A DNA stretch of 23,926 nt, taken from positions 1 through 23,926 of IMG/VR virus record IMGVR_UViG_3300046782_000455; one strand, 5' to 3'. How positions within the stretch are numbered: the stretch's first letter is position 1; each line of letters starts with the position of its first letter. Under the pieces are notes generated by a model that saw nothing but the letters and a program-made list of their open reading frames with translations, was not told where the DNA came from and did not search any database. Position numbers and translations under genes: made by a program. This DNA comes from a virus. Shown here in pieces: positions 21,317 through 23,926 of the stretch.

Positions 21317-21348
21317 CCAATAGTCTCTTGAAGAGACTAATAAGTCAA
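21317..21348 (-). promoter_or_regulatory. Promoter-like site F with a perfect 19-base palindrome
   Basis: On the minus strand TTGACT, 20 bases ending AGAGAC, then TATTGG. Uniquely among the six sites the GAGACTA core is mirrored: TAGTCTCTT-G-AAGAGACTA at 21321-21339 is a perfect inverted repeat with 9-bp arms. It is therefore both a promoter-like copy and a possible operator for a dimeric regulator, or a short hairpin. It lies between gmd and the small-gene/tRNA block. Confidence 0.55.
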
Positions 21349-21350
21349 CC

Positions 21351-22292
21351 TTACAAATCCGCGTCCACCATCATTCGGACAAGCCCGTCAAAGGTCACCT
21401 GGGGACGCCAGTCCAGCAGCACCGCCGCTTTGGTCGCGTCCCCCAGCAGGTCGTCAACTTCAGTCGGCCTGCACAGGTCCGGGTTTGTCACCACATATTT
21501 TTTCCAGTCCAGGCCAACGTGTTTAAACGCTGCCTCTGCGAACTCCCGCACGGAGTAATGCTTCCCTGTGGCGACGACAAAATCCGTTGGCGATTCCTTC
21601 TGCAACATCAGCCACATAGCCTTCACGTAGTCACCGGCGAAGCCCCAGTCCCGCCGGGCGTAAATATTGCCGAGTTCCAACTCGTCTTGCTCTCCGCGCC
21701 GGATTGCGCCTATCGCTTTGGTGATTTTCCGGGTGACAAAGTTCTCTCCCCGGAGAGGAGATTCATGATTGAAAAGGATTCCGTTGCTCGCGTGCATCCC
21801 ATACGCCTCCCGGTAATTCACCACCGAGTTGTAGGCAAAGACCTTAGCGCACCCGTAAGGTGAGCGCGGGTGAAACGGCGTCTGCTCATGCTGAGGGGGA
21901 GGCGTCGAGCCGAACATTTCACTGCTGCTCGCTTGATAAAATCTGGTGACGGAGTTCTTCAGCATTTCCAGCAGCCGCGTTACCCCGGTGCCGGTCACGT
22001 CGGCGCAGTAGACCGGGTTTTCAAAAGAGACTTTCACATGGGACATTGCGCCCAGGTTATAAACTTCGTCCGGTTCTGAAATGTCGATGGCGCGCTCCAG
22101 AGAGTTCGCATCGGCTAAGTCAGCATATATCAATGTGACCGCGTCCTCAATGTTCAATCTCTGAAGCCGCCACAAGTTCGGTGTGCTTGCCCGGCGCATG
22201 GTGCCGAAAACTTTGTAGCCTTTGGAGAGGAGTAGCGACGCAAGATACGCGCCGTCCTGCCCGGTGATTCCTATAATGAGTGCTCTTTTCAT
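21351..22292 (-). CDS. gmd: GDP-mannose 4,6-dehydratase
   Basis: A 313-residue extended short-chain dehydrogenase that turns GDP-D-mannose into GDP-4-keto-6-deoxy-D-mannose, the first step to GDP-L-fucose, in the cytoplasm with NADP. The Rossmann motif G-I-T-G-Q-D-G (8-14) is the family signature. T-M-R-R (31-34) follows the second strand and fits NADP binding. The catalytic set is S-S-S-E-M at 122-126 and Y146-x3-K150 (SPYGCAK). Family motifs NHESPLRGENFVTRKI (175-190) and GNIYARRDWGFAGDYVKAMW (208-227) are intact. It is slightly shorter than usual (about 345-370). The ATG at 22292 overlaps the fcl TGA; an upstream in-frame start is not preferred. Paired with the next pathway enzyme, so the assignment is firm. 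Confidence 0.93.
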   Translation of the reverse strand: MKRALIIGITGQDGAYLASLLLSKGYKVFGTMRRASTPNLWRLQRLNIEDAVTLIYADLADANSLERAIDISEPDEVYNLGAMSHVKVSFENPVYCADVTGTGVTRLLEMLKNSVTRFYQASSSEMFGSTPPPQHEQTPFHPRSPYGCAKVFAYNSVVNYREAYGMHASNGILFNHESPLRGENFVTRKITKAIGAIRRGEQDELELGNIYARRDWGFAGDYVKAMWLMLQKESPTDFVVATGKHYSVREFAEAAFKHVGLDWKKYVVTNPDLCRPTEVDDLLGDATKAAVLLDWRPQVTFDGLVRMMVDADL

Positions 22293-23218
22293 TGGCGAAA
22301 AATAAAGTCCGTGTATGCACACGCAAGGCCAACCGTGAAACTGATTTCCGGTTTCCAGCCAAGCTCTAAAATTTCCGAGTTGTCCAGATACCTAGCGGGC
22401 GTCCCGTTGGGCATCGTGGTATCCCAGCGAATTTCTCCGTGGTATCCTACGGTTTGGGCGATGAAGTTTGCAACATGGCGTAGCTCGAAAACGTTCGCGG
22501 GGTTCCCGATGTTGACCGGCTCCGCTCCTGAATAGCCACGCATAAGGATAATGAGCCCTCTGGCCAAGTCCTCCGAATAGAGAAACTCTCTGACCGGACT
22601 GCCGTCTCCCCACAAAGTGACACTGTGGTCCCCTCGCTCTTTCGCCTCGTGAAATCGGCGAAGCATTCCAGGTATAACGTGTGAGTCTTCGAGCGAGTAG
22701 TGGTCTTTGGGTCCATAAAGGTTTGTGGGAATGCAGGAGATAAAGTTATCTCCGTATTGTCTTCGGTAAGCTTGACACATTTCTATGCCAGCTAATTTTG
22801 CCATCGCGTAGGATGAGTTAGTCGGTTCGAGTGGCCCGGTCAAAAGGTATTCCGGCTTGAGCGGGTTTGGTGCAACCCTGGGATAGATGCACGCACTGCC
22901 GAGAAACAAAAGCTTCTGGACAGCATAGGCGTGAGCGTAGCGGAGAAGGTTGTCTTCAATCCGCAAGTTCTCCCCAATGAACTCAGCCGGAAATCTATTG
23001 TTGGCATTAATGCCGCCGACACGCGCCGCACACGCGAAAACATACTCCGGCCTGTGGACGGAGAAAAACCAGCGGACCGCAATCGGGTCTGTCAAGTCTA
23101 CTTCCTTCCGAGTGCAGGTGACCGTGTTCTTGTATCCCTGGTCATACAACACCCGCAGCAACGCGGAGCCCACGAGACCCGTGTGACCGGTAACGAAAAT
23201 TTTACTTTCTTTTTCCAT
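22289..23218 (-). CDS. fcl: GDP-L-fucose synthase
   Basis: A 309-residue epimerase/reductase that converts GDP-4-keto-6-deoxymannose to GDP-L-fucose. It has the NADPH-binding G-H-T-G-L-V-G at 11-17, the family segment A-A-R-V-G-G-I-N-A-N (64-73), the catalytic G-S-A-C-I-Y-P (107-113, Ser108) and S-S-Y137-A-M-A-K141. Further signatures are NLYGPKDHY and WGDGSPVREFLYSEDLARG. Length matches the family (about 310-320). The start MEKESKIFVTG at 23218 is chosen for its AAGGA ribosome site and because the longer frame is only a shadow. It overlaps the metallopeptidase gene by 17 bases upstream and gmd by 4 bases downstream, so the three are in one operon. Confidence 0.93.
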   Translation of the reverse strand: MEKESKIFVTGHTGLVGSALLRVLYDQGYKNTVTCTRKEVDLTDPIAVRWFFSVHRPEYVFACAARVGGINANNRFPAEFIGENLRIEDNLLRYAHAYAVQKLLFLGSACIYPRVAPNPLKPEYLLTGPLEPTNSSYAMAKLAGIEMCQAYRRQYGDNFISCIPTNLYGPKDHYSLEDSHVIPGMLRRFHEAKERGDHSVTLWGDGSPVREFLYSEDLARGLIILMRGYSGAEPVNIGNPANVFELRHVANFIAQTVGYHGEIRWDTTMPNGTPARYLDNSEILELGWKPEISFTVGLACAYTDFIFRQ

Positions 23219-23450
23219 GACGGTATCCTTCGCGCCACAAAACTTTCGCAAGGCCGGTTGCGATTTCCTCGACATAGGGCTCGTCAATGAAAGGCGCGAA
23301 ACAGTGAATCAATTCGTGCAGCAGAGTGTCCAGGTGTTGCTTTGGTGTCAGGCTGGGGTCCAGTTCAATCAAGTCACGACCTTTTGCATTGGGCGTAAAT
23401 TGTCCCATCTGCAAAGGCCGCTCGACTACTCGGGGGAGTTTACGCGTCAT
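23202..23450 (-). CDS. Minimal HELIH zinc metallopeptidase-like protein, 82 aa
   Basis: An 82-residue protein with the zinc-protease motif H45-E-L-I-H49 (TLLHELIHCFAPFIDEPYVEEI); E61 or E62, 12-13 residues on, could be the third ligand, as in gluzincin-like folds. The N-terminal 30 residues give two short strands (QFTPNAKGRDLIELDPSL). Small phage proteins of this kind occur widely; their substrates are mostly unknown. GGGAGA lies about 8 bases before the ATG. The gene overlaps the small basic gene upstream and fcl downstream. It might mature or degrade a protein, or only bind DNA or metal; the sequence does not decide. Confidence 0.75.
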   Translation of the reverse strand: MTRKLPRVVERPLQMGQFTPNAKGRDLIELDPSLTPKQHLDTLLHELIHCFAPFIDEPYVEEIATGLAKVLWREGYRHGKRK

Positions 23451-23592
23451 AAGCCGTTTCTCCCTGGCATCCGGTGAATTTTTTCATTGCTGGTGTCTTG
23501 CGAGTCGCAGCCATTCGAGAAACCACTCTTCGTCCCACCAATTTTTTTTCTGTTCCACTTGGAACAGTCTGGCGCTTGCGTTGCTTTGTCAT
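23440..23592 (-). CDS. Small very basic protein, 50 aa
   Basis: A 50-residue frame beginning M-T-K-Q-R-K-R-Q-T-V. It has many Lys and Arg in the first 37 residues and ends FTGCQGETAYDA. It resembles small nucleic-acid-binding peptides by charge only. Its stop lies within the start of the metallopeptidase gene (ATGACGCGTAA), which supports coupled translation, and it begins 3 bases after the previous stop. No family is recognised. Confidence 0.5.
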   Translation of the reverse strand: MTKQRKRQTVPSGTEKKLVGRRVVSRMAATRKTPAMKKFTGCQGETAYDA

Positions 23593-23595
23593 ACG

Positions 23596-23802
23596 TCAGC
23601 TTAACACACGGCGCGGCACCCATGCAGCGCTTAGTTGCCGCCGGACGCCTTCCTTGTAAATATCCCTTGCAAGCAGCGACACGGAATTATAAGGGGCTGC
23701 GAGTCTGAAGGCCAGTCGCTTGTGGCCTGAACGCCACAGCCTCGCCGGGGTTACGAAGCCAGGGGCTAAATGCCGGTCCAGTTCCAATTCTTTATTTCTC
23801 AT
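23596..23802 (-). CDS. Small basic protein of unknown function, 68 aa
   Basis: A 68-residue frame starting MRNKELELDRHLAPGF at the ATG at 23802; the longer frame upstream only shadows the HNH gene. AAGGTAAG lies 8-15 bases before the ATG. The product is rich in Arg and Leu and has no clear domain (ARLWRSGHKRLAFRLAAPYNSVSLLARDIYKEG). It begins 13 bases after the stop of the truncated HNH gene and ends 3 bases before the next small gene. The assignment as a gene is moderate. Confidence 0.45.
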   Translation of the reverse strand: MRNKELELDRHLAPGFVTPARLWRSGHKRLAFRLAAPYNSVSLLARDIYKEGVRRQLSAAWVPRRVLS

Positions 23803-23815
23803 GGTGAAGCTTACC

Positions 23816-23926
23816 TTACGGGAGACCGGAGTGCAGCGCTTTGTCCCGCTTGGCAAAGTTTTCTTCGGCCCAAAGCGGTTGCAGGTTTGTGTAGTGAAAT
23901 GCTTGACGCCGTTCCGCTTCGCAGGT
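23816..23926 (-). CDS. C-terminal end of an HNH endonuclease, cut by the window edge
   Basis: Only the last 36 residues are visible: ERRQAFHYTNLQPLWAEENF followed by AKRDKAL, then a TAA. The pattern F-H-Y-T-N-L-Q-P-L-W-x-x-E-N-x-x-K is the C-terminal part of the same HNH subfamily as the complete gene at 196-816 (FHFSNAQP...ENRSKGD). It is therefore a second HNH endonuclease, with the catalytic DH motif outside the window. Confidence 0.75.
   Translation of the reverse strand, partial: TCEAERRQAFHYTNLQPLWAEENFAKRDKALHSGLP

Noticed and set aside
1-23926. CRISPR arrays, insertion sequences, rRNA genes
   Set aside because: No regularly spaced repeats, transposase genes with terminal inverted repeats, or rRNA-like sequence were seen by eye in the window.

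Overview
The window is a near gapless stretch of a tailed double-stranded DNA phage or prophage genome. The large terminase, portal, scaffold-like, major-capsid-like and neck/tail genes are all present, and every gene I can support lies on the minus strand, so transcription runs from high to low coordinates. No gene for a long tail (tape measure, tube, sheath) is visible between the capsid genes and the neck and propeller-like genes at the low end. This suggests a short-tailed (podovirus-like) particle, with the caveat that only part of the genome is visible. A lipobox protein next to a holin-like gene suggests a Gram-negative, two-membrane host. I cannot name the host.

Layout in transcription order. 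(1) 23926-22289: the end of an HNH endonuclease gene, two small genes, a minimal HELIH metallopeptidase, then GDP-L-fucose synthase (fcl) and GDP-mannose 4,6-dehydratase (gmd). (2) 21350-18285: two tiny ORFs, one a good membrane-peptide candidate, a tRNA with anticodon CAT, a fibre-like repeat protein, small membrane and charged proteins and a small serine recombinase, closed by a strong terminator. (3) 18273-14963: a small membrane protein, a 97-residue protein, terL and two Cys-rich putative zinc proteins. (4) 14953-8749: portal, a 103-residue protein, a scaffold-like protein and three consecutive GT-A type glycosyltransferase candidates. (5) 8746-7194: the major capsid candidate, with its own promoter-like site and its own terminator. 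(6) 7160-2257: receptor-side proteins (Gly-rich, Ig-like, collagen-like) around a holin and lipoprotein lysis pair. (7) 2268-1: an acidic protein, a neck-like protein, a complete HNH endonuclease and the start of a propeller-like tail protein.

Two system-level observations stand out. First, a bipartite sequence (TTGACA-like box, 15 bp, GAGACTAYTT on the minus strand) recurs at six places, each at the head of a gene block. It looks like the phage's own promoter family; at three sites the start codon is so close that leaderless mRNA is likely. Second, the genome carries the two-step GDP-fucose pathway plus three glycosyltransferases embedded between scaffold and capsid genes. This suggests, but does not prove, a virion or receptor-binding-protein glycosylation system tied to capsid assembly.
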